Numbered from the stretch's first letter, positions 1 to 9,253 are shown. The stretch is DNA of 64,000 nucleotides from Candidatus Obscuribacterales bacterium (GCA_019637435.1 JAHBVO010000001.1:2046001-2110000); one strand, 5' to 3'. Made by a program: numbers and translations. Notes: a model not told the origin generated them from the letters alone.

Positions 1-103
1 CTTTGTTGTGCAAGACAATCATGCGGTGGTGTGGGATTCCTTAGGAAGGATTTTCGAGCGAGGTCGAACCTCTTTATCGGATGGGGTCGAGCGCTGCACC
101 TAA
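1..103 (+). CDS. possible 3' end of a gene cut by the window edge
   Basis: Reading frame 2 is open from the window edge to a TAA at 101-103 and would encode 33 residues (FVVQDNHAVVWD at its start). The composition looks protein-like, but the other frames are also partly open over this short stretch, so the call rests only on residue composition and the position of the stop. No family can be named from so little sequence. Confidence 0.3.
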   Translation, partial: FVVQDNHAVVWDSLGRIFERGRTSLSDGVERCT

Positions 104-435
104 TGTCATGAACTCAACTTGACCGTCAGTTTACCATTCAACACCAAAATCGAATCTGATTTCTTCTTTACGACTGCCAGTTGTAATGTGTCTAAATTAG
201 CTGCTGTTAAACTGTTGGCGTCATGGAACGATGCGATCGTCTCCACGCCTGCAGTCATGCGTATATAAACCTTCAATACGCTTAAACAGCAGGTCTATTC
301 AATTTGTTTAAATAATTGATGATAAACTTAAGGACTGTTTATCGACACTGGGTAACGTTAAGTCTGACTCATGTCGAGGTCACGCCAAGCTTTCGCGTTG
401 AGGAAACGGCGGGCTTGCATACATAGGTGGCGAGA
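104..435. other. upstream region of the aldehyde dehydrogenase gene
   Basis: About 330 bases without a convincing gene. It becomes AT-rich around 290-345, where a promoter would be expected, but I find no well-spaced -35/-10 pair. The last bases (425-430, AGGTGG) form the ribosome-binding site of the next gene. Confidence 0.4.
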
Positions 436-1878
436 ATGTTGAAAGAGATCGTGAAATATTCGTTGGATATCAAAGGAATCGATGAGCCCACTTTCAATGA
501 AGTGAAGAGCCCATTTGATGGAGAAATCGTCGCAGCCGTCGCGCAAGCTGATGAGAAGGCAATCGACATTGCCCTGAGTACGGCGCAAAATGTTTTTGAA
601 AATGAAATGAGTAAGATGCCCGCGTGGAAACGCAGTGAGATTCTTGCTAAAGCTTCGGAGTTGATTAAGGAGCGCCAGGAAGAAATTGCTCAGATAATCG
701 CCAGAGAAGGTGGAAAGCCGCTCAAAGATGCACGTTTGGAAGTCAGTCGCGCGAGCAACACCTTCGCAATCGCTTCACGCGAAGCGATGAACCTCGATGG
801 TGAGCAGCTGCCGATGGATGTTTCCGCTGGAAACGAGAAGAGAATCGGCATTATCGTCAGAGAGCCCATTGGTGTTGTCGGAGCAGTCACACCATTCAAC
901 TTCCCGTTGAACCTTGTCGCTCACAAAGTAGCACCTGCACTTGCCGGCGGCAACACTGTTGTTTTGAAACCGTCTTCTGCTACGCCGGTTGCATCGTTCA
1001 AACTCAAAGAAATTTTGAAAGACGCGGGTCTTCCGGACGGCGCTTTGATCGTTGTGCCATGCCGCGGTGCAAAGGGAAATGCGTTGATCAAGGATCCGCG
1101 CCTGGCGTGTGTCACGTTCACAGGTAGTCCGGAAGTGGGTTGGAGACTTCGCGGCGAGGTCGCTCCGGGAACTCGCGTCATTTTAGAACTTGGTGGCAAC
1201 GCCGGAATCGTCGTTCACCACGATGCCGATCTCGAAGCTGCTGCGCAAGCTGCTTGTCGCGGTGGATACGCTCACGCCGGTCAGGTGTGTATCTCGGTCC
1301 AACGCGTTTACGTTCAGGAAAAGGCTTACGACCAGTTTCTGAAACTGTTTACCGAGAAAGTAAAAGCTCTCAAGGTAGGAAACCCGCTCGATGAGCAGAC
1401 CGATGTCGGACCGCTAATTGATGAAGGTTCCGCCAAACAGACAGTCGAATGGGTTGAAACCGCCGTCAAGGAAGGCGCTAAGCTCGTATCCGGTGGCAAG
1501 GCGCTTAAGAACAACTGTGTAGAGCCAGCAATTTTGGTTGATACCAAACCAGAAATGAAGGTCGTATGCCAGGAAGTCTTCGGTCCGGTCGTTTCCGTCA
1601 TGAAGTATGACACCATAGATAATGCCATTAAGGCGATGAACGCTGGCCGATTCGGCTTGCAGGCTGGTGTTTTCACGCAGGACATAAACGTGGCTTTCAA
1701 AGCTGCTCGTGGTATCGATGTTGGTGGCGTGATGGTGAACGATGCACCGATGTTCCGCGCTGACCACATGCCCTATGGTGGTCGCAAAGAATCCGGTCTG
1801 GGTCTCGAGGGTGTTAAATACGCCTTGCAAGAGATGACTCAACCGAAATTCATCTGCCTCAATCTGAAAGACCAGTAA
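436..1878 (+). CDS. NAD(P)-dependent aldehyde dehydrogenase (lactaldehyde/GapN-like)
   Basis: Cytoplasmic enzyme that oxidises an aldehyde to an acid with NAD(P)+. About 480 residues, normal for the superfamily. Visible landmarks are the cofactor-binding stretch with PFNFPLNL, the FTGSPEVG loop, the general-base glutamate in LELGGN (about E251), the catalytic cysteine in GQVC (about C285), EVFGPV, and a C-terminal PYGGRKESGLG motif. The C-terminal half resembles the lactaldehyde / non-phosphorylating glyceraldehyde-3-phosphate dehydrogenase branch, but the substrate cannot be settled from sequence. I chose ATG 436 because AGGTGG at 425-430 sits five bases upstream; the in-frame GTG at 427 overlaps that site. 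nanE follows about 100 bases downstream beyond an inverted repeat. Confidence 0.92.
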   Translation: MLKEIVKYSLDIKGIDEPTFNEVKSPFDGEIVAAVAQADEKAIDIALSTAQNVFENEMSKMPAWKRSEILAKASELIKERQEEIAQIIAREGGKPLKDARLEVSRASNTFAIASREAMNLDGEQLPMDVSAGNEKRIGIIVREPIGVVGAVTPFNFPLNLVAHKVAPALAGGNTVVLKPSSATPVASFKLKEILKDAGLPDGALIVVPCRGAKGNALIKDPRLACVTFTGSPEVGWRLRGEVAPGTRVILELGGNAGIVVHHDADLEAAAQAACRGGYAHAGQVCISVQRVYVQEKAYDQFLKLFTEKVKALKVGNPLDEQTDVGPLIDEGSAKQTVEWVETAVKEGAKLVSGGKALKNNCVEPAILVDTKPEMKVVCQEVFGPVVSVMKYDTIDNAIKAMNAGRFGLQAGVFTQDINVAFKAARGIDVGGVMVNDAPMFRADHMPYGGRKESGLGLEGVKYALQEMTQPKFICLNLKDQ

Positions 1879-1885
1879 ATCGAAG

Positions 1886-1939
1886 TGGAACGGTTTCATT
1901 CGGCTTCACTCTTTGTTGGCTCGAATTGAAACCGTTCCA
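1886..1939. repeat. 13-bp perfect inverted repeat between ALDH and nanE genes
   Basis: TGGAACGGTTTCA at 1886-1898 is repeated inverted as TGAAACCGTTCCA at 1927-1939, with a 28-base interval. It begins 8 bases after the ALDH stop codon. No T-run follows, so it is not a textbook terminator. It may act as a transcript-end hairpin or an attenuating structure before nanE. Confidence 0.6.
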
Positions 1940-1976
1940 GTTCACAGGTCAGGCATCACATTAGAAGCGCGGTTTC

Positions 1977-2705
1977 ATGTCAAAAACAAAATACGATGTA
2001 ATCAATAAGCTCAGAGGAGTTTTGATTGTCTCGTGTCAGGCTGATCGTGGTGAGCCGTTATGCAAGCCTGAAATAATCGCTGCGCTCTCGCTGTCAGTAG
2101 TGAGCGGTGGGGCTTCAGCCTTGCGTCTGGAAGGGGTTGAGAACGTTTGCGCCGTGCGTGCAGTCACCGACGTTCCTATCATCGGCCTTACCAAGCTTCA
2201 TGATATTTCGTACGAGGAGCGCATGAACTGTGCTTTTATAACTTCGACATTCGAGGAGGCTCATGCACTTTCCGACGCGGGAGCGGACATAATTGCGATA
2301 GACGCGACCGGAAGACCTCGACGCGATGGGCTCTCTGTCTCCGAAACCGTGCGCCGTATTCACGAGGAACTGGGAAAACCGGTTATGGCCGATCTGGCTA
2401 CATTCGAAGAGGCTAAGGCGGCCGCTGAAGCCGGAGCTGACATCCTGTCGACAACATTGTTCGGATACACAAAAGAGACTCTAGCCGGGGACGAAGTGGG
2501 ACCGGGCTTTGACATGTTGAAAAAAATCGTTGATGCTAAGCTGGATGCGCCAGTCATAATGGAAGGGCGCGTATGGAGTACCGACGAGGCCGCAAGAGCT
2601 TTCGAATTGGGCGCCTGGGCGGTCGTTGTCGGTTCAGCAATTACGCGTCCTCATCACATCACACGAAGATTCGTCCGAGCCATTGAATCGAGAATTCAGA
2701 AATGA
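1977..2705 (+). CDS. nanE: N-acetylmannosamine-6-phosphate 2-epimerase
   Basis: Converts N-acetylmannosamine-6-phosphate to N-acetylglucosamine-6-phosphate, feeding amino-sugar catabolism or recycling. The 242-residue TIM barrel shows family hallmarks: GVLIVSCQADRGEPL near the N-terminus, GLTKLHD, IIAIDATGRPR, GKPVMADLAT, and the C-terminal phosphate-binding VIMEGRV...AVVVGSAITRP. Length and motif order match NanE throughout. The ATG start has only a weak ribosome site. The stop codon overlaps the start of the downstream rhomboid gene (ATGA), so the two are very likely cotranscribed and translationally coupled. No other sialic-acid gene lies nearby, so a role in amino-sugar salvage is as likely as sialic acid use. 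Confidence 0.93.
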   Translation: MSKTKYDVINKLRGVLIVSCQADRGEPLCKPEIIAALSLSVVSGGASALRLEGVENVCAVRAVTDVPIIGLTKLHDISYEERMNCAFITSTFEEAHALSDAGADIIAIDATGRPRRDGLSVSETVRRIHEELGKPVMADLATFEEAKAAAEAGADILSTTLFGYTKETLAGDEVGPGFDMLKKIVDAKLDAPVIMEGRVWSTDEAARAFELGAWAVVVGSAITRPHHITRRFVRAIESRIQK

Positions 2706-4378
2706 CTTCGCAATTCACGATGTGGCTCTATCCTCTCTTGATACTTTCTGTGGTATCACTGTTCATTCGCATTCGATTGCCGCTTCCCTGGTCATGGGGT
2801 TTCATAATCCAGTCGCTGCCTCTAATTCTGTGTGCGGTCCTCGGTCTGACGGTGGGACCTGATTGGATGTACGCAATCATAGGCTGGGCACTGGTTTTTG
2901 TTTTCTACGTCCCTCCAAAGGTTTTCTACACTAACCTGCAGCGATACCTGACGGCGCTGGATGCCGATGGATTGCGACGATCTGGTAGAAACATCAAACT
3001 GTTGTTCTGGGGTTTGCCGGGAGACTTCTGGAGTGACATGACCTTTTCTCTTGCTTGTTTTGTCGAGAAGAATGCCGAAGGGGCGGAAGCACTTCTTTCT
3101 AAATGGCAGAACCGAAGAGGTTTACCGAAATCCGTTGCCGGAATTCCAAACAGCTATCGCTTGATCGGTCGCGGAATCATGTGGCAGTGGGATGATATTA
3201 TCGAGGCTTACGAGCGTATACGTGCCGAAGGCGGAGCGCCTGGCGCACTGTTGCCTGCTGCGGCGCGCGCTTATTCCGAGACCGGTCGGTTTCAACATGC
3301 CGTCGCCTGTTTCAGCGAAGCGAAGTTGGTAGATCAGAATTTAGCTCTCAATAATCTTGCTTTGCAATTGTTGCCGTTTTTCTCACTAGTTGGCGCGACC
3401 CATCAAACCAACGCATTGGTATCAATTCTTTCGCACAATAAGAATGATTTTCCTGAACATACACAGTTATATTGGCTTGGGCGCTGCAATCTGGCAAATG
3501 GAGATTTTGCACAAGCCAGAGAACTGCTGTTGAAAGCCAGGGCAAGTTCTCAATCGAAACTTTTCCAGGACCGTATCGATACCCAATTGGCGTTGGTAAA
3601 TGCAAATGAGATATCGCCCCCATGCGACCTGTCTGCCGAGGAGAAAAATTCTCTGGTAAGTGGGCTCTGGAAGGGGTTCTCTCGTGCGGCGTTCGTCCAG
3701 GAGATAGTCTCACCGCGCAGAAAATCTATTACTGTAATTGCTCTTTGCGTGATACTCATTGCGCTCTTCGCCGTAACAGACATGTGGCATGTCGCTGCAC
3801 TTTTTGATCCGAGGAAACTTACCGAGTTTGCGATTCTTACGGATAGCGTGACCAACACGATTATGAACACTTGCGCGCTGGATCCTGCCAAAGCCCTTAG
3901 TGGGCAGTATTGGCGCTTCTTTACCTATCTTTTCTTGCATGCGAATGAAACTCATATTGTTCTTAACATCATTGGCTTATATTGGTTTGGTCGAGTTGCG
4001 GAAAATATTTTCGGCACCACTCGTTTCCTTGCCATTTATCTCGTTGGCGGCTTGCTGAGCGGCGTTGTCCACGCACTCTTGTCGCCCGACCAGATCGCCG
4101 TCGGCGCTTCCGGCGCGATAATGGCGATGTTTGGTGCCGTCGGCGCGGGAATTTACAGGCTCAAAGATAAAATCCCTGAGCCGATTCGCAAATTTCAGCT
4201 CTCTTGGCTTGGGGGGCTTGCTCTCGCTCAAGTGGTGCTGGACCAACTGATACCGCATGTGGCTGCATTCGCACATCTAGGTGGTATGGTGAGCGGTTTC
4301 GCAATAGGTATGCTGCTGTCGATTCGCACGCCTTCATTGACTGAGGTAGACGGTACCCAGAAGTTTATCGGCGGATGA
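2702..4378 (+). CDS. rhomboid-family intramembrane serine protease with long N-terminal domain
   Basis: 558 residues, far longer than a minimal rhomboid. The N-terminus has two to three hydrophobic segments (about 5-75), followed by a soluble helical stretch (about 85-320) with TPR-like helix pairs (YEAYERI / FQHAVACFSEAK / FAQARELLLKARASS type). The C-terminal 200 residues are a rhomboid core: membrane segments with HANETHIVLNIIGL, the catalytic serine in VGASGAIMA (about S470) and the catalytic histidine in AHLGGMVSGF (about H525). It should cleave membrane-spanning substrates inside the membrane. The TPR-like part may recruit the substrate or a partner, which is inference. The start codon overlaps the nanE stop. 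Confidence 0.88.
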   Translation: MTSQFTMWLYPLLILSVVSLFIRIRLPLPWSWGFIIQSLPLILCAVLGLTVGPDWMYAIIGWALVFVFYVPPKVFYTNLQRYLTALDADGLRRSGRNIKLLFWGLPGDFWSDMTFSLACFVEKNAEGAEALLSKWQNRRGLPKSVAGIPNSYRLIGRGIMWQWDDIIEAYERIRAEGGAPGALLPAAARAYSETGRFQHAVACFSEAKLVDQNLALNNLALQLLPFFSLVGATHQTNALVSILSHNKNDFPEHTQLYWLGRCNLANGDFAQARELLLKARASSQSKLFQDRIDTQLALVNANEISPPCDLSAEEKNSLVSGLWKGFSRAAFVQEIVSPRRKSITVIALCVILIALFAVTDMWHVAALFDPRKLTEFAILTDSVTNTIMNTCALDPAKALSGQYWRFFTYLFLHANETHIVLNIIGLYWFGRVAENIFGTTRFLAIYLVGGLLSGVVHALLSPDQIAVGASGAIMAMFGAVGAGIYRLKDKIPEPIRKFQLSWLGGLALAQVVLDQLIPHVAAFAHLGGMVSGFAIGMLLSIRTPSLTEVDGTQKFIGG

Positions 4379-4538
4379 ATTTGCCGGACTGATCGAACCT
4401 CGACTGAGTAACAAGTCCCGGTATTGTCGTCTAGAACTCGATTCGCAGGCAGTTTATCTCCCGTAGAACAGGGATTGTCAAATCGGATAGGATGGTAGAG
4501 TATTAATCGTCGATATTACTACTCAGGATGTTGCGCCC

Positions 4539-5141
4539 ATGCATGATTGTCCTACCTGCAGAGTCCCTCTCCACGGACACGAAGAAGTCTGTCCATCTTG
4601 CGGCACTCGCCAGCGGGTAAGCAAGTCCTACAGCGGATTGCTGAAAGGACAACCTAAGAAGCCTCCTGTAAATATGTTGCCGTTCGTAGTCGCTTTTTTC
4701 GCTCTTGGTGTTGGCGGTTTCGTCCTTATGAAAAGCAGCTGGATCGGTAAGCTTATGGCTCGTGGTCCAGTCCAGGTAGACCCGATGGACAAGCTTTCCT
4801 GGTTAGAAGCTCGGCAGATGTTGTATTCAAAAATTGATGAAGGGCTGAAGTCCGTAGGTTCTACCGGCGAATACACATGGACCTCAGGTGGTAATCCGGC
4901 GGACATTAACGCACCCGGACCAGTGGAGTTAAATGTCAAAACGGAGTTAGCCGACCCAAATTCGCGGCGGCAGATAATGGATCCCGCTAAAGAGTTTATG
5001 TACAAGGCCCAGGTGCCTAGCGTGGTCATGAATGACACGAAGACGAACGCTACCTGGACATACAGTGTCCAGGCTCCGGCGGTCGCTCCAGCTGGTGGAG
5101 CAGCCGGTGGCGGCAGCGAAGAAGCGCCTCCAGAAGAGTAG
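4539..5141 (+). CDS. zinc-ribbon single-pass membrane protein, function unknown
   Basis: 200 residues. The N-terminus is a zinc ribbon with two Cys pairs (C4-x2-C7 and C18-x2-C21, CPTC...CPSCG). One membrane helix follows at about 47-64, then a roughly 130-residue presumably extracytoplasmic part ending in a Gly/Ala/Pro/Glu-rich tail. CAGGA at 4524-4528 is a reasonable ribosome site for the ATG at 4539. The next gene encodes another single-helix anchored protein, and the pair may form a small operon. I do not recognise a function. Confidence 0.72.
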   Translation: MHDCPTCRVPLHGHEEVCPSCGTRQRVSKSYSGLLKGQPKKPPVNMLPFVVAFFALGVGGFVLMKSSWIGKLMARGPVQVDPMDKLSWLEARQMLYSKIDEGLKSVGSTGEYTWTSGGNPADINAPGPVELNVKTELADPNSRRQIMDPAKEFMYKAQVPSVVMNDTKTNATWTYSVQAPAVAPAGGAAGGGSEEAPPEE

Positions 5142-5198
5142 TTGCTGTAACAATCCGCGATTCGAAGGTCAACTGTTTCGGAGCGCAGGAGTATTATT

Positions 5199-5882
5199 GT
5201 GAGTAGGTCTATCCGGTGTTCCAATTGGGCACTGTGGGAGGGGTCTATGACGCAAAGTAAGGTAACTAAAATTGGAACCGCGGGTGGTGTAAGTATCGTT
5301 GCTTTGGTCACCGTGGTGGCGTTCTCCACCTATGGATGGTTGAAGACGTCAGAACATTCCGAGATTTTGAAAGCGCATGCGGCTACTCCTGCCGATGATG
5401 ATTCTGTTCGCTCGATTGCTTACGATGCCCCTGCTGAGGCGGTCGAGGAGTCGCCAACCAGCGGCGCAGCAGAAACAGTGGAGGCCGGCGCTTCGGAAAA
5501 AAGTTCAGAAACTACTGTTCCGTTCCAAACCGTTGCGAAGGGCACCAAAAGCGGTATCAAAACCGGCGAACGCATGTGTGTGACGGAAGAGGAAGAGTGG
5601 CTCGGTCTATGGCGGCGTCACTTAACGGGTAGTCTCCAGACGGAACCCTGTCCATCAGTAGATTTTGAACATAATATGCTGCTTGCGGTTTTTCAAGGTG
5701 AAGGTGACACTGATTCTGGATTTGTAGAAATCGAGAAGGTGAAACAACTCCCGGACAAGGTACTCGTGGTTCTCAAACGAAACGATGCGAAAGCACCAAC
5801 CAGCGAAGGTGAACGTGCCACCACAACCTCGTTTCACATCGCGAAGACAGCCAAAATCAATCTGCCGGTAGTGTTTCAGTAG
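5199..5882 (+). CDS. PrcB-like domain protein with N-terminal membrane anchor
   Basis: 227 residues from the GTG at 5199, which has AGGAG seven bases upstream. An in-frame ATG at 5247 also has GGAG six bases upstream and would give a cleaner membrane-anchor N-terminus, so either start is possible. A hydrophobic helix (ITGGVSIVALVTVVAFS-like region) is followed by an Ala/Glu/Ser-rich linker. The last 110 residues (TVAKGTKSGIKTGERMCV, EEEWLGLWRRH, NMLLAVFQGEGDT, TSFHIAKT) fit the PrcB C-terminal domain, known from a spirochete protease complex. Role here unknown. Confidence 0.7.
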   Translation: MSRSIRCSNWALWEGSMTQSKVTKIGTAGGVSIVALVTVVAFSTYGWLKTSEHSEILKAHAATPADDDSVRSIAYDAPAEAVEESPTSGAAETVEAGASEKSSETTVPFQTVAKGTKSGIKTGERMCVTEEEEWLGLWRRHLTGSLQTEPCPSVDFEHNMLLAVFQGEGDTDSGFVEIEKVKQLPDKVLVVLKRNDAKAPTSEGERATTTSFHIAKTAKINLPVVFQ

Positions 5883-5932
5883 TTAGCAGCGGCTTGTTTG
5901 TGTTGAACGTTGAAATCGTTTCTCGTCAGTTC

Positions 5933-7438
5933 TCAACGTGAATAAAGCAGCCGAACGCTCAGCGGCTGAGAACCTTCACGCGCGGCGCCCTTAAGAGTTT
6001 CAGAATACTGTTCACCATTGCACGAAAATTTATTGGCTTGCTGACGGCCACTGATGCCGGTGATCTGGAGTTTAAATGGTTTGTCCTGGGAGTTTCGAAT
6101 AGCTTCGAATTTGAAGCTGATAACCCCGTCGTGGAAGTTCATAGCTGACGAAGCAATTCCTCGTAAGATTTGACCGCTCGGTGATTGAATTTCCAGATGG
6201 AGCTGGTTTTGCAACGCGCTCGTACCATCTGAATCTGGCAGGTAAAGCGGTTCGCGATTCTCACTGTGTCTAGTCCGGAGTTTATGAAATTCAACTCCAC
6301 AGAGGTAGTCGCTTTCGGCGATAACGTTTAAACTAATCGTCGCTGAAGCCCTCGCGTTCGCCAGCCAAAAGGATGGGGTCTCAACCAACAAAGAGTGAAT
6401 GTCTTCCAGCCACTGCCTTTCAATCAATTCTTGTCGATAGTTCTCAAGCACTTTCTCGTGTGCACTGTGTCGAATCGACTCTTGCAGATCCTTATCAAAA
6501 GCCAGTCTTTGTAATGCATTGAGCCAATCGTGTTTAGTGTTTTCAACCAGCAGTCCGTCCCTCTCATGTTCTACAGATGAGGAATAAGCGTCTACGTTTG
6601 AATAAATTCCTGCAATTCCGCACGCACCATAGTCCCGAAACTTAGTATTGTTTTTCGAACGATTGAATTCATTATCTTCAAGTGGTGCCAATCCGATGTT
6701 GAATCCACTGCGCGAAAATTCTCGAAGGAATTGATCGTAACGAGGCAGAAGCTTTCTGTGCGTGACTCCCGGCAGTGTCAGCAATTCCGGAGGTCGACAT
6801 CCCCAGACGGTCATCTCTGCCTTGTCCTGGTGCTGGTTTAAAAACTCGGATAGAGCAGGCAGAAACACTTTGTACTGATCGTCCACAGTTCGACTGGTGG
6901 CGTATACAATACCAATCTTTGCTTTGTTATGATGAAGAGTTCTAACGTCTGGAACCTGTTTAAAGTCAAATGAGGAATTGTAGACGCTGACATTACTGTT
7001 GAAGCGAGCTACCTTCGTTTTAAGTAAGGGGCTGTAAACACGGACCAGCGAGGCATGTTGCAGATAGCTCTCTAATTGCTTCAATCGAGATGGTTGCCTG
7101 TGATAACGAGCGAGGTCCGGATCGGTTGCCGACGGAATGTCCCAGAAGCTGTCATCGATATCGTAAATAATCGGTTTGCGCCGTCCAAGCGCTTCGTTCA
7201 ATAAATGACGAAAACCTGGTTCGGTGTTCCTGCAGTACACAATCAAATCTGCCCATTCAATCGCGGATGGGGTGGTCGATTGCTCGGTTTGATGTTTAAA
7301 CGTGATTTGCCCGGAGCTGGCCAGAGCGCTGAGCGGTTTGATTACATTAATCTGACAGCTGGCAATGTAAGACGGAATAATCGCCACTACCCGCGGTGTG
7401 CGTCTGCCCTGGAGCACATCCGTAAGTTGACGAAGCAC
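5933..7438 (-). CDS. GT4-type glycosyltransferase with C-terminal extension
   Basis: Predicted cytoplasmic glycosyltransferase, 501 residues. The N-terminal Rossmann half starts VVAIIPSYIASCQINVIKPL. The middle has YDIDDSFWDIP, a signature seen in related nucleotide-sugar transferases. The second Rossmann half contains IGIVYATS, FNIGLAPLEDNEFNRSKNNTK and a YGACGIAGIYSNV stretch in the donor-binding position. Residues from about 365 to the end add a roughly 130-residue, beta-rich domain I do not recognise. It starts at GTG 7438 with GGTAGG just upstream, six bases after the stop of the upstream gene, so the two are cotranscribed. The sugar and acceptor are unknown. Confidence 0.8.
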   Translation of the reverse strand: MLRQLTDVLQGRRTPRVVAIIPSYIASCQINVIKPLSALASSGQITFKHQTEQSTTPSAIEWADLIVYCRNTEPGFRHLLNEALGRRKPIIYDIDDSFWDIPSATDPDLARYHRQPSRLKQLESYLQHASLVRVYSPLLKTKVARFNSNVSVYNSSFDFKQVPDVRTLHHNKAKIGIVYATSRTVDDQYKVFLPALSEFLNQHQDKAEMTVWGCRPPELLTLPGVTHRKLLPRYDQFLREFSRSGFNIGLAPLEDNEFNRSKNNTKFRDYGACGIAGIYSNVDAYSSSVEHERDGLLVENTKHDWLNALQRLAFDKDLQESIRHSAHEKVLENYRQELIERQWLEDIHSLLVETPSFWLANARASATISLNVIAESDYLCGVEFHKLRTRHSENREPLYLPDSDGTSALQNQLHLEIQSPSGQILRGIASSAMNFHDGVISFKFEAIRNSQDKPFKLQITGISGRQQANKFSCNGEQYSETLKGAAREGSQPLSVRLLYSR

Positions 7439-7444
7439 GCATAC

Positions 7445-8998
7445 CTACCTTGCCGTTCCGACGGGCTCTCGGGCTTCGGGGGCGCTTGCTAACCGCTGCT
7501 TGCTATGGTCGACGGCGTCTTTCAGGAGCGAAGGCAACGTCGGAAGTGGTTTTGCAACCACAATGATTTGATACGCGAACATCGTTCTTCTCAGCTTGAT
7601 CAAGCTGTTGTTCAAGTTAAGCAGAAAATTCGCAAATTTCTCGTTTCTAATTACGAGAGGGTATGGCGCTGGAATACCTTCGACTCTTTCGACTTCAAAG
7701 CCGCTTTCTGCTACTACACGTTCCAAACTTTCAAATGTGAACAGACGCGTGTGGCGCAGGTCAAGGATTCCTTTCTTTGAATAGTTGAACTGACCGAACA
7801 GATGCATTGAGCGTGTGATAAAAAATCCGACGTTCGCGCTGCTGACGATGAGCTTGGCTCGCTGATTGAATTTGCACGCTTCCATTAGTCGCTCAAGGAA
7901 AGCCTCCGGTGAATGTGCTTGTTCTACAACATCGAGCATCAGAATATAGTCGTGATCGGAAACGTCGATAGGTAGTTGCGAGTCACTATTCGGATCATGC
8001 TGAAAATATTCAACATTAGAACTGGCATTTCGAATTGGTGACTGTCTGTCAAGGACAGTCACTCGACATCCCTTCTTCTCAAGATGCGGAATCAGGTCAA
8101 TTGCAGAATCGCCGCCGAACGTGAGCACTCTGGAGTTAGGAGCAACAAGCTCCAACGCTTTTGTTTGAGAACTTTCAAACGTCAACTTCGGGCGATGGCG
8201 CCAGGAATCGGTCTCGGCCGGCTGCACATCGAAGTTTCTTCTATACATCAAACAATAGGTCTGCAGACGCGCGGTGGCGCTTGCTTTCACAACATCCCAT
8301 GCATACTTGAGACCGTTGACATGACACTTCTCGTCGCCATAGTAGGTAGGAATTGGCAGCTCTTTGATCTTCAGTCCGGCTACGATAAATTGAATGATGA
8401 TTTCTGTGTCGAAGTGAAAGTCGTTGGTGTTTAAGTGGAACGGCAGCTTGGCCAGAGCTTTGGTGCTGTAGATTCGATAGCCGGTGTGGAATTCGCTGAG
8501 ACTGCTTCCGAGGACCTGGTTTTGAAACGCCGTCAAAATTCGGTTACCCACGTACTTGTACATGGGCATGCCGCCTTCAAGTGCGCCCGTCAGTGTCATC
8601 ATGCGCGAACCGAAAACTGCGTCCGCCTCGCCGTTGACGAGCGGCATGAGGAGCTCTGGTAGACGTTCAGGCGCATATTGCCCGTCGCCGTGGACCAGGG
8701 CCACAAAGTCAAAACCGCGTTCGATCGCATAGTGATAACCAATCTTCTGATTGCCACCATACATTTGATTGACTGGGTTTCTCAGGACCGTGATTGGATA
8801 AGGAATTTCGCCCTTGATGCGTGCAGCTTCGGCTGCTTCAAATGTCGAGTCTTTCGACGAATCGTCGATGATCAAGATTTCTGTGTCGTACTGCTGAAGC
8901 GAATCCGGAATGCGCTTTAGAACTTTCTCGATCGTCTTCTCTGCGTTGTACGCGACGATGAAAATCAGTACACGGGCTTTGGCTGTAACGTCTGCCAT
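7445..8998 (-). CDS. GT2 glycosyltransferase fused to a SAM methyltransferase-like domain
   Basis: 517 residues from ATG 8998 (MADVTAKARVL), which has TAGG upstream; an upstream GTG would give a poor N-terminus. The first 235 residues are a dolichol-phosphate-mannose-synthase-like GT2 domain: FIVAYNAEKTIEKVL, LIIDDSSKDST, VHGDGQY, AVFGSRM, TGYRIY and FDTEII. The following 200 residues look like a class I methyltransferase: VLTFGGDSAIDL in the motif I position (glycines not canonical), YILMLDVVEQAHSPEAFL, and RLFTFESLERVVAESGFEV. The fusion suggests one polypeptide that transfers and then methylates a sugar or lipid carrier, which is inference. First gene of a two-gene minus-strand operon. Confidence 0.83.
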   Translation of the reverse strand: MADVTAKARVLIFIVAYNAEKTIEKVLKRIPDSLQQYDTEILIIDDSSKDSTFEAAEAARIKGEIPYPITVLRNPVNQMYGGNQKIGYHYAIERGFDFVALVHGDGQYAPERLPELLMPLVNGEADAVFGSRMMTLTGALEGGMPMYKYVGNRILTAFQNQVLGSSLSEFHTGYRIYSTKALAKLPFHLNTNDFHFDTEIIIQFIVAGLKIKELPIPTYYGDEKCHVNGLKYAWDVVKASATARLQTYCLMYRRNFDVQPAETDSWRHRPKLTFESSQTKALELVAPNSRVLTFGGDSAIDLIPHLEKKGCRVTVLDRQSPIRNASSNVEYFQHDPNSDSQLPIDVSDHDYILMLDVVEQAHSPEAFLERLMEACKFNQRAKLIVSSANVGFFITRSMHLFGQFNYSKKGILDLRHTRLFTFESLERVVAESGFEVERVEGIPAPYPLVIRNEKFANFLLNLNNSLIKLRRTMFAYQIIVVAKPLPTLPSLLKDAVDHSKQRLASAPEAREPVGTAR

Positions 8999-9123
8999 GA
9001 CAAACCTAATATATGGGCTTCTACAAGCCGCAAATTTACCAAGGTAATGTAAAGGGGTCAAGATAAACCGTCTCACCTCTACTGTGAAGTTCCTCGTCCT
9101 GTGGTGATTTTGGGGCTTCAGAG

Positions 9124-9140
9124 CTATACACTGCGTATAG
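9124..9140. repeat. short inverted repeat in a divergent promoter region
   Basis: CTATAC-ACTGC-GTATAG, perfect 6-base arms with a 5-base spacer. It lies in the 255-base interval between two divergently transcribed genes (starts at 8998 minus and 9254 plus), where a regulator-binding site could be expected. It is short enough to arise by chance. Confidence 0.3.
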
Positions 9141-9253
9141 AAAAGTCTCGTTACGGTTAAATATCCATAAGCTGGCGCGATTCAGTCGGGTTAGCGTTGA
9201 AGAGGGGGAAGTACTAACCTATTCTTCAGAGGTCGACTGGCCGTTTTTTCTCG

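Noticed and set aside
4628..5329. 233-codon minus-strand open frame
   Set aside because: Lies antisense to the zinc-ribbon and PrcB-like genes, with composition typical of a reverse-frame shadow.
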